Assembly: GCA_035623255.1 (NCBI GenBank)
Contig: DASPTU010000053.1
Location: forward strand, 1 to 47,081
Reading direction: 5' to 3'
Length of the DNA stretch: 47,081 nucleotides
Source of the DNA: JAFAGX01 sp035623255
Lineage (GTDB): Bacteria; Acidobacteriota; Terriglobia; Terriglobales; Acidobacteriaceae
The notes below the pieces were generated by a model. The model was not told where the DNA came from. It did no database searches and saw only the letters and a list, made by a program, of their open reading frames with translations. Position numbers and translations under genes: made by a program. This document shows, in pieces, positions 24,538 through 32,874 of this stretch (positions within the stretch are counted from its first letter, which is position 1; each line of letters starts with the position of its first letter).

Positions 24538-25581
24538 TTAAGAGCGATCTCCTCCGCTCGCAGACGAAATCTCGCTCTCTACACCGCCATTCTTCTTTAG
24601 CGAGCGTTGCCAGCTCTTGAGCTTTAGCACCACCTCTTGCATGTAGGCGGCAGCTTCCGCAGGAGACAGAATGTCTCCTTCCGAACCGATCTCCGCATCC
24701 ACCAACGTGAGGTCGGCGCTTGGGTCAGAAACCGGCTCGAAGCAAGGATTCTCGGGCAACGCGGCGGACGTGAACCTCGAGATATCCAGATCTCCCATCA
24801 CTTCCTTCGCAATATCAGCATCAACCGTTTTCTTCTGCAGGGCGCAAGCCAGCGCAAAGGCATTAAAGCAAAAATTGTTTACATTCCGCGGTATGCCCTG
24901 GGTAAACTTCGCGATGATCTCATATGCCTCTCGGGTGAAAGGAGTATCTCCGCTGTATCCGGCAATTTTGAGACGATGCTCAATGTAGCTCCTGACCTCG
25001 GAAAAAGTCAGCGGCTCGAGGCCGTGAAGAATCGAGACGCGTTGCCGCAATTGCGCTAATCCGGGGCTGGCTAACTTGTCGGCCAGCTGTGGCTGGCCGG
25101 AGAGGATGATGTGCATGAGCTTGGCGCGCGGCGTCTCGAAATCGGAGAGCAGCCGCACAGTCTCGAGCACGTCGGGAGCCAGATTTTGGGCCTCGTCGAT
25201 GACTAGAATCATTCTCCTGCCGGCGCGGGCCTCATCGAGTAAACGTCGATTGAATTCCTCGTGTAACCGCACCAGGTCCTGCGTGTCCCCTTCATAACCG
25301 ACTTCCGCAAGCAAGAAGCGCATGAACTCCCGAGGATTACATTGCGTCTGAAAAATAAATGCAGTGTGAGCAGAGTTTTGAAACTTCTCCAGCAGATGAA
25401 ATAAGAGAGTCGTTTTCCCCATTCCGGGCTGTGCGATGAGGCCCAGAAAGCCGCGGTTCGCCTCAATGCCGTAGTACAGGGAAGCGAGAGCCTCCCGATG
25501 CGCGGAGCTCAAATACAAGAACCGCGGATCCGGAGTCACGCCGAATGGCTGCTCGCTCAATCCAAAATACTTCAAGAACAT
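24538..25581 (-). CDS. ExeA/GspA-like AAA ATPase
   Basis: A 347-residue P-loop ATPase of the ExeA (general secretion protein A) family. The N-terminal KYFGLSEQPFGVTPDPRFLYLS is the family signature. Walker A is AQPGMGKTT (about residues 50-58), Walker B is MILVIDEAQNL (about 124-134), with sensor GQPQL and the putative arginine finger in QLRQRVS. The C-terminal 80 residues are acidic and Ser-rich, without the peptidoglycan-binding domain of full ExeA. Relatives act in type II secretion, pilus or exopolysaccharide export. AAGGAA precedes the ATG. It lies between two LuxR-type regulators, and its promoter region is shared with the second one. Confidence 0.9.
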   Translation of the reverse strand: MFLKYFGLSEQPFGVTPDPRFLYLSSAHREALASLYYGIEANRGFLGLIAQPGMGKTTLLFHLLEKFQNSAHTAFIFQTQCNPREFMRFLLAEVGYEGDTQDLVRLHEEFNRRLLDEARAGRRMILVIDEAQNLAPDVLETVRLLSDFETPRAKLMHIILSGQPQLADKLASPGLAQLRQRVSILHGLEPLTFSEVRSYIEHRLKIAGYSGDTPFTREAYEIIAKFTQGIPRNVNNFCFNAFALACALQKKTVDADIAKEVMGDLDISRFTSAALPENPCFEPVSDPSADLTLVDAEIGSEGDILSPAEAAAYMQEVVLKLKSWQRSLKKNGGVESEISSASGGDRS

Positions 25582-25909
25582 GCCGATTCCTTTACGTAAT
25601 AGGGCTCAGAAATGCTTGCTTAATAGATTCCGTTATTAAAGCCCAGGCTGCCTGCGACCGTCTAATTTGACTGTGCTTCGGGCTCAACGTCTCAACAAGT
25701 GGATGAAGGTAACGGAGTCTTTCGGCTAAGAGCCGTTCGGGGGGAGAGACACCTATGATGCTAGTCCCAATTCTACAAAATGTTTCTTTCTGTGCCAATG
25801 CCCTTTCTTTCCGGGAAACATTCCACCAGAGACCCAGGACTCCTTGTGACTGCCATGAGTGCCCATTACAATGCTCCGGTTTCTTAACGCTCGGCTTCGG
25901 TGAACTCGT
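25582..25909. other. Divergent promoter region between exeA-like and second LuxR gene
   Basis: This 328-base gap has no supported coding sequence. It must contain promoters for both divergent neighbours. The clearest symmetric element is TTTCC-G-GGAAA (25808-25818), about 90 bases before the LuxR start. Purine-rich GGGGGGAGAGA at about 25739-25749 may be a structural feature. No consensus sigma-70 or sigma-54 promoter was convincing. Confidence 0.35.
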
Positions 25910-26680
25910 TTGACTGCGCTCCCAGGTTCCAATTCTAAGATTCATTTGTTGGTGGTGGACTCGGCGTTTACCAAATGCTACTCGCTCGCCAATGCTTTGC
26001 AAAAGACCGGTCGCTACGAAACGGTTCCATGCACCGATCCGCGAGAGGCGTTCGAGTTTGTGCAGCACGCTCGGTTTGATGTGGGACTGATTGCCATTCA
26101 GAGCGATGGTGAGATGGACGCTGGTTTCATCCGCCGAATCCATCGACTGTGTCCTGCATTGCCTATTGTGGTGTTCCTCGAATCGCGCGATCGTGCTCTC
26201 ATCGTGAACACTCTCGCAGCTGGGGCGCAGGGAATTTTGTGCCGCGCAGATTCTTTTGAAACGTTGTGCGAGTGCATCCGTTGCGTCCGCGACGGTCAGG
26301 TGTGGGCTTCTGCCCTAGAGCTCGGATACGTGCTCGATGCTCTGTTTGAGAACGCGCCGACGGCGCCATTCCCGGGTGCGCGTCATCTCAGCGGTCGTGA
26401 AGATGAGATTGCGCGCCTGGTTGCGGCAGGAAACAGCAATGCCCAGATTTCCGCGGCGCTTGGATTAAGCCACCACACCGTCAAGAATTACCTCTTCCGA
26501 ATCTTTGAAAAACTTGGGCTTTCCAGCCGGGTCGAGCTGACCCTCTACGTCCTCAAGAACGCTGCCGGGGGAGCCACAGAGATCAAGCGCGAAGCCGCCC
26601 TGCACCAGGCGATACTGGTGCGCGGCGGGCCGTCGGAATTAGGCACGGAGATTCGCGCTTTGTCGCTTCGCAGGAATTAG
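25910..26680 (+). CDS. LuxR/NarL-type transcriptional regulator with degenerate receiver domain (paralogue)
   Basis: A 256-residue regulator with the same architecture as the gene at 23726. The receiver-like region (residues 10-130) begins HLLVVDS but has Ala62 where the phospho-acceptor Asp belongs (VGLIAIQSD), so it is probably phosphorylation-independent. The LuxR domain LSGREDEIARLVAAG, SNAQISAALGLSHHTVKNYLFRIF matches the paralogue most closely in the recognition helix. The start is TTG 25910, with no strong ribosome-binding site and no better in-frame choice. Its stop codon (26678-26680) overlaps the stop of the convergent GAF-TonB gene (26677-26679), leaving no space for a terminator. 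Confidence 0.87.
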   Translation: MTALPGSNSKIHLLVVDSAFTKCYSLANALQKTGRYETVPCTDPREAFEFVQHARFDVGLIAIQSDGEMDAGFIRRIHRLCPALPIVVFLESRDRALIVNTLAAGAQGILCRADSFETLCECIRCVRDGQVWASALELGYVLDALFENAPTAPFPGARHLSGREDEIARLVAAGNSNAQISAALGLSHHTVKNYLFRIFEKLGLSSRVELTLYVLKNAAGGATEIKREAALHQAILVRGGPSELGTEIRALSLRRN

Positions 26681-28095
26681 GGCAGGCGAAAAACGACATT
26701 AACTTGGGTTGTGAATTCTTGCGGTTGGCCGTTGTTGAGATAAGGGCGGAAGCGCCACTGCTGAATTGCCTGCGTAGCAGCCTGCACAAGCTCTGGATTC
26801 CCGCTCACCGGAGTCACCTTTTGAACTGCGCCATCTTTCCCCACCAATGCATCGAGAAGCACCGAACCCTGGACCTGATCTTTTCTTGCCTGTTCGGGGT
26901 ATTCGGGTTCCACCCGGGTTACCAAATAGTGCTCAGCGACGTCGGATGGGAGCCGTAGCTGGCTTACATCGGCGTTCGTCGTGCCTGCTTTAGGGGTGTC
27001 CCCGGCTGCGTGTTTAACATGCTGGGCTGGACTCCGAAAAACCACCTTACCGTCGCGAGTGATCACCAATCCACCGTCAACATCGCCTGTCCCAGTTATC
27101 TTTGGCTGGGCAGTTGATCCGGAGACTGGTTGGACGGTTACCTGCTCATCCGCTGTCGCCGGCGGGGAAGTGGAAGGCGGTTCAGATTGCGCCTTCGCGG
27201 TCTGCTTTGCAACGGTGGACTTCTGAGTCCCATGGCGCCCCTGGGAGCGCCCCGTTATCCAGCCGACAATCAAGGCCAGCAGTACAACCCAAACCAACAA
27301 GGCAGTGGTCGAAAAATCCTTCTGTGATTCCGTCGCGGGTACTGGCAGAGCAGGTTCCGTCATAGGGGGTGCAGGTTGGACACCGGATGAAGCGAACAAA
27401 TTGCGTATCGCATCCGGGTCTGTTACTCCTTGCGATGATTCTTGCAACGCTTGGGCGCCACTCGCGTGCTGAACATTTTCCACTACCTCGCGAGAGAACT
27501 CTTTTAGGGATTCTACGTCCCGATCGCTAAAGGCGTCAGCATGTGTGGAGAATATCTCCATCACGCCAATCAGTTCATCGCCGTTCAGCACCGGGACGAC
27601 GAGAATCGACCGAACACCAAGATGGCGGCAAACGGCAGCGTTGACGCGCGCATCGCTCTCGGTGTCGTTGCAGCGCTGCCACTCCTTCATCCTGACGCAA
27701 GCCCCGGATAGCCCGTGGCTGGTATCGAGCCGCACGCCAAGGTCCGGTGCGTTTTCTCCGGTGGTAGCGCGGCAAACCATCTCTCCCTTATCCGCCAACG
27801 CAATCGCACCGGCGTTTGCGCTGGTCGCCGAGCACGCCCGCTTTATGACATCATTCAGGGCCAAATCAAGTGCCACGCCAGTCGATACCGATCCGTCGCC
27901 GTATGGCGCTAGAGCATTCAAGTATTTGGAAAGTGACAGACCCTGCGCCGGTTCATCGGCGCGAGGCGCGGCCGGATCCTCGCTGTCCATCGGTTCGTAC
28001 GCTTCCGGAGAACGTCGTCTTGAAGCTGGGCTTTGGGGCATGAAAACAATCGGGTGGAAACCCTGGCCTCCCACCGCGAAGCAGCGACCGTGCAT
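26677..28095 (-). CDS. GAF domain, transmembrane segment and TonB C-terminal domain fusion
   Basis: A 472-residue protein with an unusual order. Residues about 75-210 are a GAF sensor domain (ACSATSANAGAIAL, then RSILVVPVLNGDELIGVMEIFS). A single hydrophobic helix follows at 265-282 (ALLVWVVLLALIVGWITG), then a Pro/Thr/Ser-rich linker and a TonB_C domain at 395-470 (VEPEYPEQARKDQVQGSVLL to QQWRFRPYLNNGQP). The GAF part would be cytoplasmic and the TonB domain periplasmic. No ExbB/ExbD or clear TonB proton-channel helix motif is seen, so energising of receptors is doubtful. Starts at 28041 and 27990 are alternatives; none has a strong ribosome-binding site. Its role may be to signal or control outer-membrane uptake. 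Confidence 0.85.
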   Translation of the reverse strand: MHGRCFAVGGQGFHPIVFMPQSPASRRRSPEAYEPMDSEDPAAPRADEPAQGLSLSKYLNALAPYGDGSVSTGVALDLALNDVIKRACSATSANAGAIALADKGEMVCRATTGENAPDLGVRLDTSHGLSGACVRMKEWQRCNDTESDARVNAAVCRHLGVRSILVVPVLNGDELIGVMEIFSTHADAFSDRDVESLKEFSREVVENVQHASGAQALQESSQGVTDPDAIRNLFASSGVQPAPPMTEPALPVPATESQKDFSTTALLVWVVLLALIVGWITGRSQGRHGTQKSTVAKQTAKAQSEPPSTSPPATADEQVTVQPVSGSTAQPKITGTGDVDGGLVITRDGKVVFRSPAQHVKHAAGDTPKAGTTNADVSQLRLPSDVAEHYLVTRVEPEYPEQARKDQVQGSVLLDALVGKDGAVQKVTPVSGNPELVQAATQAIQQWRFRPYLNNGQPQEFTTQVNVVFRLP

Positions 28096-28218
28096 TCCAA
28101 CCCAGGAAGGCCGGACGCCCTTAGGCGCGCGTTGAGCGGAGTGTGCCCTGAAAAGACCAGCTTGTCAACAACAAAGGAATTTGCCACACAGCCATCGCCG
28201 GTGTGCAAAAGCTTGCAG

Positions 28219-29307
28219 TTATTTACTCGCCCTTCTTGTCACCTCCGGAGGCCCTACATTAGCCGCCACTTCCCCGGTCAAAGCACTGAGAAAGGCCTGC
28301 AAATCAGCGCGTTCTTGCCCGCTAAGGAAGTCCAAAACATGAATTTTTTTGTCCAGGTTCGGGTTCGAATTTCCCGCGCCAATGTAAAAATCGATGACTT
28401 CTTTGAGATTCTTGAGACTTCCGTCGCTCATATAGGGTGCGGTTTCCCCAATGTTCCGCAAACAGGGGGTTTTGAATTTTCCCTTGTCTGCTTCGCTATG
28501 AGTGACCGCAAACAGACCCACATCTGTGAATTGCCCCATGTCCACGCCGACTCCAACATTGTGGAATTGGTTGTCAGTGAAAAGGGCGTACTTCTCTCCC
28601 ACGGTATGGCAAACTGCACAGTTCCCTTTCTTCGTGGAGGTGAAAACGACGAAGCCGCGTTTCACCGATTCCGAGACGGCATGCTCGTCATGGCCGTACT
28701 TCCATTTGTCGAAGGGTGAATTGCCGCTGACCACGGTACGCTCAAACGAAGCGATGCTTTTTTCCACCATCTCATAAGTAATCGGCTTCTCGCCCCAGGC
28801 TTTGGCAAAGTCTTCGCGATAGCTCGGATTGGCGTTCAATCTCTGCTCCACGGCCGCTAGTGTGTTTGCCATCTCGACCGGATTCTGAACGGGCCCTTCC
28901 GCCTGCTTCTCCAGGCTGGGCGCACGACCGTCCCAGAACTGCAGCTTTGAGTACGCGCTATTCAGCACCGAAGGTGAATTGCGCGTACCGGTTTTCTTGC
29001 CAACTCCTTCTGAAACCGGTTTGGGATCGGCGAAGCCGTACTCTGGGCTGTGGCACGTCGCGCAGGACACTGTATTATCGGCCGACAGGATCGGATCATA
29101 GTAGAGCCGCCGGCCAAGAGCGATGGTTTCCGCAGTCGGTGGATTGTCCGGCGGAATCGGGACAGGCGGCAGCCCCAGCGGAGTTTTGATTTGAACCGGT
29201 TTGCCAATTGGCATTGCTGAGCTGGTCTGATTCTCGCTACAAAGCAGCAGCGCCGAAGCCGCGAGTGTAAGAATCAGAATTGCAAGCAGGAATCTTTCTG
29301 AGTTCAT
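28219..29307 (-). CDS. Dihaem cytochrome c peroxidase (CcpA/MauG family)
   Basis: A 362-residue periplasmic dihaem peroxidase that reduces hydrogen peroxide with electrons from cytochrome c. ATG 29307 is used because GGAGGG precedes it; a longer start at 29331 lacks one. A signal helix (FLLAILILTLAASALLL) is followed by the low-potential haem site CATCH (Cys82, Cys85, His86) and the high-potential site CAVCH (Cys230, Cys233, His234). Family segments include LGRRLYYDPILS, GTRNSPSVLNSAY, FWDGRAPSLEKQAEGP and TPCLRNIGETAPYMSDGSL. It is divergent from an MFS transporter gene, with a CRP-like site between them. Some homologues modify other substrates, so peroxidase is the most likely but not the only function. 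Confidence 0.93.
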   Translation of the reverse strand: MNSERFLLAILILTLAASALLLCSENQTSSAMPIGKPVQIKTPLGLPPVPIPPDNPPTAETIALGRRLYYDPILSADNTVSCATCHSPEYGFADPKPVSEGVGKKTGTRNSPSVLNSAYSKLQFWDGRAPSLEKQAEGPVQNPVEMANTLAAVEQRLNANPSYREDFAKAWGEKPITYEMVEKSIASFERTVVSGNSPFDKWKYGHDEHAVSESVKRGFVVFTSTKKGNCAVCHTVGEKYALFTDNQFHNVGVGVDMGQFTDVGLFAVTHSEADKGKFKTPCLRNIGETAPYMSDGSLKNLKEVIDFYIGAGNSNPNLDKKIHVLDFLSGQERADLQAFLSALTGEVAANVGPPEVTRRASK

Positions 29308-29433
29308 AAGGCCCTCCGACTGTGCAGTCACAGCGCTTTACTCCGAAGTAGATTCGCGGACGACCGGAGTGCGCGGTTTGCTGACGAAAATATGGAGCAC
29401 TCGCAATTTTATTGCTGCAATTCGCGCTCTTTT

Positions 29434-29449
29434 CGTGACACGGGTCACT
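29434..29449. promoter_or_regulatory. CRP/FNR-family operator candidate
   Basis: The sequence holds GTGA (29435-29438), six bases, then TCAC (29445-29448), a perfect match to the core of the CRP/FNR-superfamily palindrome. It is 127 bases upstream of the cytochrome c peroxidase ATG and 85 upstream of the MFS transporter ATG, so it could control either divergent gene. Confidence 0.5.
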
Positions 29450-29533
29450 TGTCCTCGTGACTCGCTGGCAAAAACCTCGAGACGAGTTGCGTGTCGCCGC
29501 GAAGCGTGTTTTCATGTTGCAAATTCGAAAACT

Positions 29534-30766
29534 ATGGCCTCCACTTCCGCATCGGCATCTACCGTTCTTTCTCGTTCCGACCAAGCCCATGCTGTAACCG
29601 CCAGTTTTCTCGGTTGGACTCTGGATGCGTTCGATTTTTTTGTCCTCGTGTTTCTGGTCGATACGCTGGCGGTGCAGTTTCATGTCACAAAAAGTGCCAT
29701 CGTGTGGACTCTGACGGCTACTTTGGCAATGCGCCCGGCGGGTGCGCTGCTGTTTGGCGTCCTGGCTGACCGCTACGGCCGACGCAAGCCTTTGATGGCC
29801 AACGTGGTTTTCTTTTCCCTCATTGAGCTGCTGTGTGGATTTGCGCCAAACTACTCGGTCTTTCTCGCGCTACGGACCATTTACGGAATCGGGATGGGAG
29901 GAGAGTGGGGAGTCGGAGCCTCTTTGGCGATGGAAAGCGCGCCCGGTCGGTGGCGCGGCATCCTTTCCGGCATCGTCCAATGTGGATACTCGATCGGCTA
30001 CCTGCTCGCGGCACTGGCAGCACGATTTGTATTGCCGGCGTGGGGGTGGCGGGCAATGTTCTGGGTGGGTGGTGTTCCCGCGCTGCTGGCATTCTATATC
30101 CGCTTCCGAGTCCGAGAATCCGAAGCGTGGAAGCAACAGCACGCGCCAACGATTCCCGCGATTGTGCGGACTGCGAGTGGGCATTGGAAGATCTTTTCCT
30201 ATCTCGTTCTGCTAATGACTTTGATGATGTTTCTCTCTCATGGAACGCAGGACCTCTACCCCGACTTCCTAAAGTCCGCGCGCGGCTTCTCCGCAACCGG
30301 GGTTTCTTACATGGCGATTCTCTACAATGTCGGCGCGGTGCTCGGGGCGATTACTTTCGGGCATCTTTCCGAAACTCTGGGCCGGCGAAAAAGCATGATT
30401 CTGGCGCTGCTGTTGTCACTGACGGTAATTCCTGCCTGGGCTTTTGCAGGGTCGTTGATGATCCTCGCCTTGGGTGCTTTTCTGATGCAGGTTGGCGTGC
30501 AAGGCGCATGGGGCGTGATTCCTGCTCATTTAAATGAGCTGTCTCCTGACAATGTGCGTGGCCTGATGCCCGGTTTTGCTTACCAGTTAGGTATTCTCTT
30601 TGCCGCGGGGACAAATACGATTGAATACGCCGTGCGAGGCAAGTTCGGCTACAGCTGGGCCCTTGCGGGCTTCGAGATCGCCAATATCGCTCTCCTGATC
30701 ACGGTTTTGGCCCTCGGCTCGGAGAGAAAGGGAAAAGCTTTTGTTCAGGCAGCCGCGGTAGCGTGA
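29534..30766 (+). CDS. MFS transporter, carboxylate/aromatic acid type
   Basis: A 410-residue major facilitator with about 12 hydrophobic helices. ATG 29534 is preferred to in-frame starts back to 29369 because the upstream residues are not membrane-like and precede a normal cytoplasmic N-terminus. The first helix contains GWTLDAFDFFV, a signature of the sialate/lactate/metabolite:H+ symporter groups. The loop 2-3 motif is GVLADRYGRRKP and a related LSETLGRRKS lies between helices 8 and 9. GMGGEWGVGASLAMES in helix 5 is typical of the SHS/NanT-like group, which carries lactate, pyruvate, sialate or other carboxylates. Substrate is not determinable. It is divergent from the peroxidase gene. 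Confidence 0.9.
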   Translation: MASTSASASTVLSRSDQAHAVTASFLGWTLDAFDFFVLVFLVDTLAVQFHVTKSAIVWTLTATLAMRPAGALLFGVLADRYGRRKPLMANVVFFSLIELLCGFAPNYSVFLALRTIYGIGMGGEWGVGASLAMESAPGRWRGILSGIVQCGYSIGYLLAALAARFVLPAWGWRAMFWVGGVPALLAFYIRFRVRESEAWKQQHAPTIPAIVRTASGHWKIFSYLVLLMTLMMFLSHGTQDLYPDFLKSARGFSATGVSYMAILYNVGAVLGAITFGHLSETLGRRKSMILALLLSLTVIPAWAFAGSLMILALGAFLMQVGVQGAWGVIPAHLNELSPDNVRGLMPGFAYQLGILFAAGTNTIEYAVRGKFGYSWALAGFEIANIALLITVLALGSERKGKAFVQAAAVA

Positions 30767-30801
30767 AGGGTCTGTCTGAGCCTTGCCTGTCTTAACTGTA
30801 T

Positions 30802-31938
30802 CTATGTAGTTAGCTTCGACTTGGTCTCTGCGCACGCGATCAGTTGCTGGACCTGGCGGCGCTCGTTTTCCGCACTCAGGTTGAATCGCACGCCCATCCC
30901 GAAGCCACGATGCATGCTCTGAACTTTCCCCGCGACGCAGAGTTTCAGCTCCTGTGTGCGCACGACAATACTCAGGACTGTCCCTTCCGGAAACGGCTCA
31001 GTGGTTTCTACGTAGCATCCACCAGTACTGATATCGCTTAACGTGCAACGGCATGGCACACTACCGTCCGCGAGGTAAATTTCAGCTCCCAAGGTGCAAG
31101 CCCGTCGCGAGAGATTGCGTCGGTCGGGAGCAGAAGCTGAAAGTGCGTCAAGCCCTGTCGAAAGCCGCACGCTCACCTTCGGATTTGTATTTGAGGACGA
31201 GCGAGCATCGGGCATCGATTGTTCTTCCACCCAGCGCTGCAAAACTTGTTTTGAGGCCTGTGGTACGTTGACAAATCGCACCCCCACTCGGCCGCTGGCA
31301 GCGCGCCACATGACCTCGCCGACAAGCCGAATCACCGCATCGTGCCCGGGCAAAGTGAAGTGAAAATACACTTTTCCGCTTTGCGGCAACTTATCCAGGG
31401 TCTGAATGCCGATGCCGGTCTCGCTTATCTCAAGTACCGTGGCCGCCACGTCCTCTTTGCCGGCATACGCGATCGAAGCTGGGACATAGACGGGAACTCG
31501 GGGCTGCCCGCGGCGTTCATGACGAATCAGTCCTTTGGCGGCATGCAGGCTGTGGAGCGCCCGCTCGCGAGTTATCGGTTTGTAGAGCAGCAGATTCGCG
31601 CCTTTATCGAGAATCTCCGATTCCTGACCGCTCAGCTTCACTAGAGCGCAGATCACACTGCGGCGTAGCTTTGGAGAGCGGCGGAGAAAGGTGATCAACT
31701 CTGCTCCCAAAGCCTCGTCCGAGCAATCCACCACCACAATGTCGAAACGTCGTTCTTGAGCCTGGGTTCGAACGCCGGACATCTCACCGCAAATTTGCGG
31801 CGGGATGCCCAGATCCTGAAAAATCCGGCTGAGCACCTGCACGGCTTCGGCGTCCGCACACACGATTAGCGATGTGAGCGCCATACTGTCATGAATCGTA
31901 GGGGCCGCGAGCAAGCCACAACAAGTTACTGAGGTCAT
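30802..31938 (-). CDS. Receiver domain with two PilZ domains (c-di-GMP effector)
   Basis: A 378-residue protein. ATG 31938 follows GAGGA; an earlier in-frame start at 32040 is possible. Residues 23-136 form a receiver domain with phospho-acceptor Asp71 (VVVDCSD) and Lys120 (LLYKP), although one acidic-pocket position is weak (VCADAEA). PilZ-1 (about 139-238) has RxxxR (Arg143, Arg147) but ExSxxG in place of D/N-x-S-x-x-G. PilZ-2 (about 272-370) has RxxxR (Arg274, Arg278) and intact DISTGG. It could integrate a phospho-signal with c-di-GMP binding, mainly through PilZ-2. It is divergent from the minor-pilin operon and is a natural candidate to regulate pilus function. Confidence 0.9.
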   Translation of the reverse strand: MTSVTCCGLLAAPTIHDSMALTSLIVCADAEAVQVLSRIFQDLGIPPQICGEMSGVRTQAQERRFDIVVVDCSDEALGAELITFLRRSPKLRRSVICALVKLSGQESEILDKGANLLLYKPITRERALHSLHAAKGLIRHERRGQPRVPVYVPASIAYAGKEDVAATVLEISETGIGIQTLDKLPQSGKVYFHFTLPGHDAVIRLVGEVMWRAASGRVGVRFVNVPQASKQVLQRWVEEQSMPDARSSSNTNPKVSVRLSTGLDALSASAPDRRNLSRRACTLGAEIYLADGSVPCRCTLSDISTGGCYVETTEPFPEGTVLSIVVRTQELKLCVAGKVQSMHRGFGMGVRFNLSAENERRQVQQLIACAETKSKLTT

Positions 31939-32274
31939 AAGTTCCTCAACTTGATCGTTTTGGATCGGGCAGGCTCGCACTGTCGCATGGAAGCCCTGCT
32001 TAGGTGCTGCCAGATGCCAAAATGACCAGAGTTTCCGCACGACATTACCTTACGTAAGTCTCAGGTCGCAGTCGGCCCTTCGGTACTTTACCGCCCTCCG
32101 AGTCGCTTCTTACGATGAGGGTTAGCCGGAACAGGCCAAGGCCGTGCTGGCGGAGGCCCCCACTCCCATACAGCAACTAATCAGCAAACTTTGGCTCAAC
32201 CTGCAGGGTTGGTCCGCCGAACGCACCTCGGTGCGAGAAGCGGAAGCCGGGAATCGCGAGGGAAGAAACATCAT
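31939..32274. promoter_or_regulatory. Divergent control region between REC-PilZ-PilZ gene and minor-pilin operon
   Basis: This 336-base region has no supported gene but carries symmetric elements. CTTACGTAAG (32049-32058) is a perfect 10-base palindrome. CGCACC-TC-GGTGCG (32222-32235) is a perfect inverted repeat 40 bases before the fimT-like ATG, able to form a hairpin in the 5' leader. These are operator or leader-structure candidates for the pilin operon. Confidence 0.45.
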
Positions 32275-32874
32275 ATGCACTTACGCCGGATGCGCGGATT
32301 CTCTCTGATCGAGATGATGGTAGTCGTAACCATCATTCTGATCGTCAGCGGTATCGCACTCATGGCCATGCAGCCGGCCCTCAAGTCTTCCCGTGTAAGC
32401 AACGGTTACAACGTCACATTAGCGGCCGTTCGCCAGACACGAGACTATGCGGTTGCGCAGCGCCAGCAGTATTCGGTGACGTTCAGCAACGCCGCTATCC
32501 CTAACACAATTACGATCACCCAAACCGGCAACGGAAACGTTGTGACTACCTACCAGTTGCCTACTGATGTTGTCTTCACCGCAGTGGCGGGCATTCCTAC
32601 GGCTGCCAACGCGGTGCCAGACGGCTTCGGTGCGGGAGCTACTGCCATCGATTTCGACCAGAACATCGCCGGTGGAATTAAGACCGTGATCTATTTCATG
32701 CCCGATGGCACTGGCCAGGACATCAACGGAAATATCAACAATGGGGTCATCTATATCGCTCGTGCCGGCGAACTCTACAGTTCGCACGCGATTACCGTGT
32801 GGGGAGCGACCGGTCGTTTGCGGGGATGGCGTCTCTACAACAACGCTGGCAATCCCTTTTGGAGGCAAAACTGA
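32275..32874 (+). CDS. fimT: GspH/FimT-type minor pseudopilin
   Basis: A 199-residue type IV pilin-like protein. It starts at ATG 32275, which gives a short basic leader and the prepilin peptidase site G/FSLIEMM, with Glu5 retained, followed by the hydrophobic helix MMVVVTIILIVSGIALMAM. GAGGGA lies upstream. The C-terminal region matches the GspH/FimT domain order (QTRDYAVAQRQQYSVTF near residue 60, ending in GRLRGWRLY). It is a minor pilin that likely primes or caps pilus assembly. The stop codon overlaps the start of the next gene by one base, so translation is coupled in a fimT-pilV-pilW-pilX order. Confidence 0.9.
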   Translation: MHLRRMRGFSLIEMMVVVTIILIVSGIALMAMQPALKSSRVSNGYNVTLAAVRQTRDYAVAQRQQYSVTFSNAAIPNTITITQTGNGNVVTTYQLPTDVVFTAVAGIPTAANAVPDGFGAGATAIDFDQNIAGGIKTVIYFMPDGTGQDINGNINNGVIYIARAGELYSSHAITVWGATGRLRGWRLYNNAGNPFWRQN

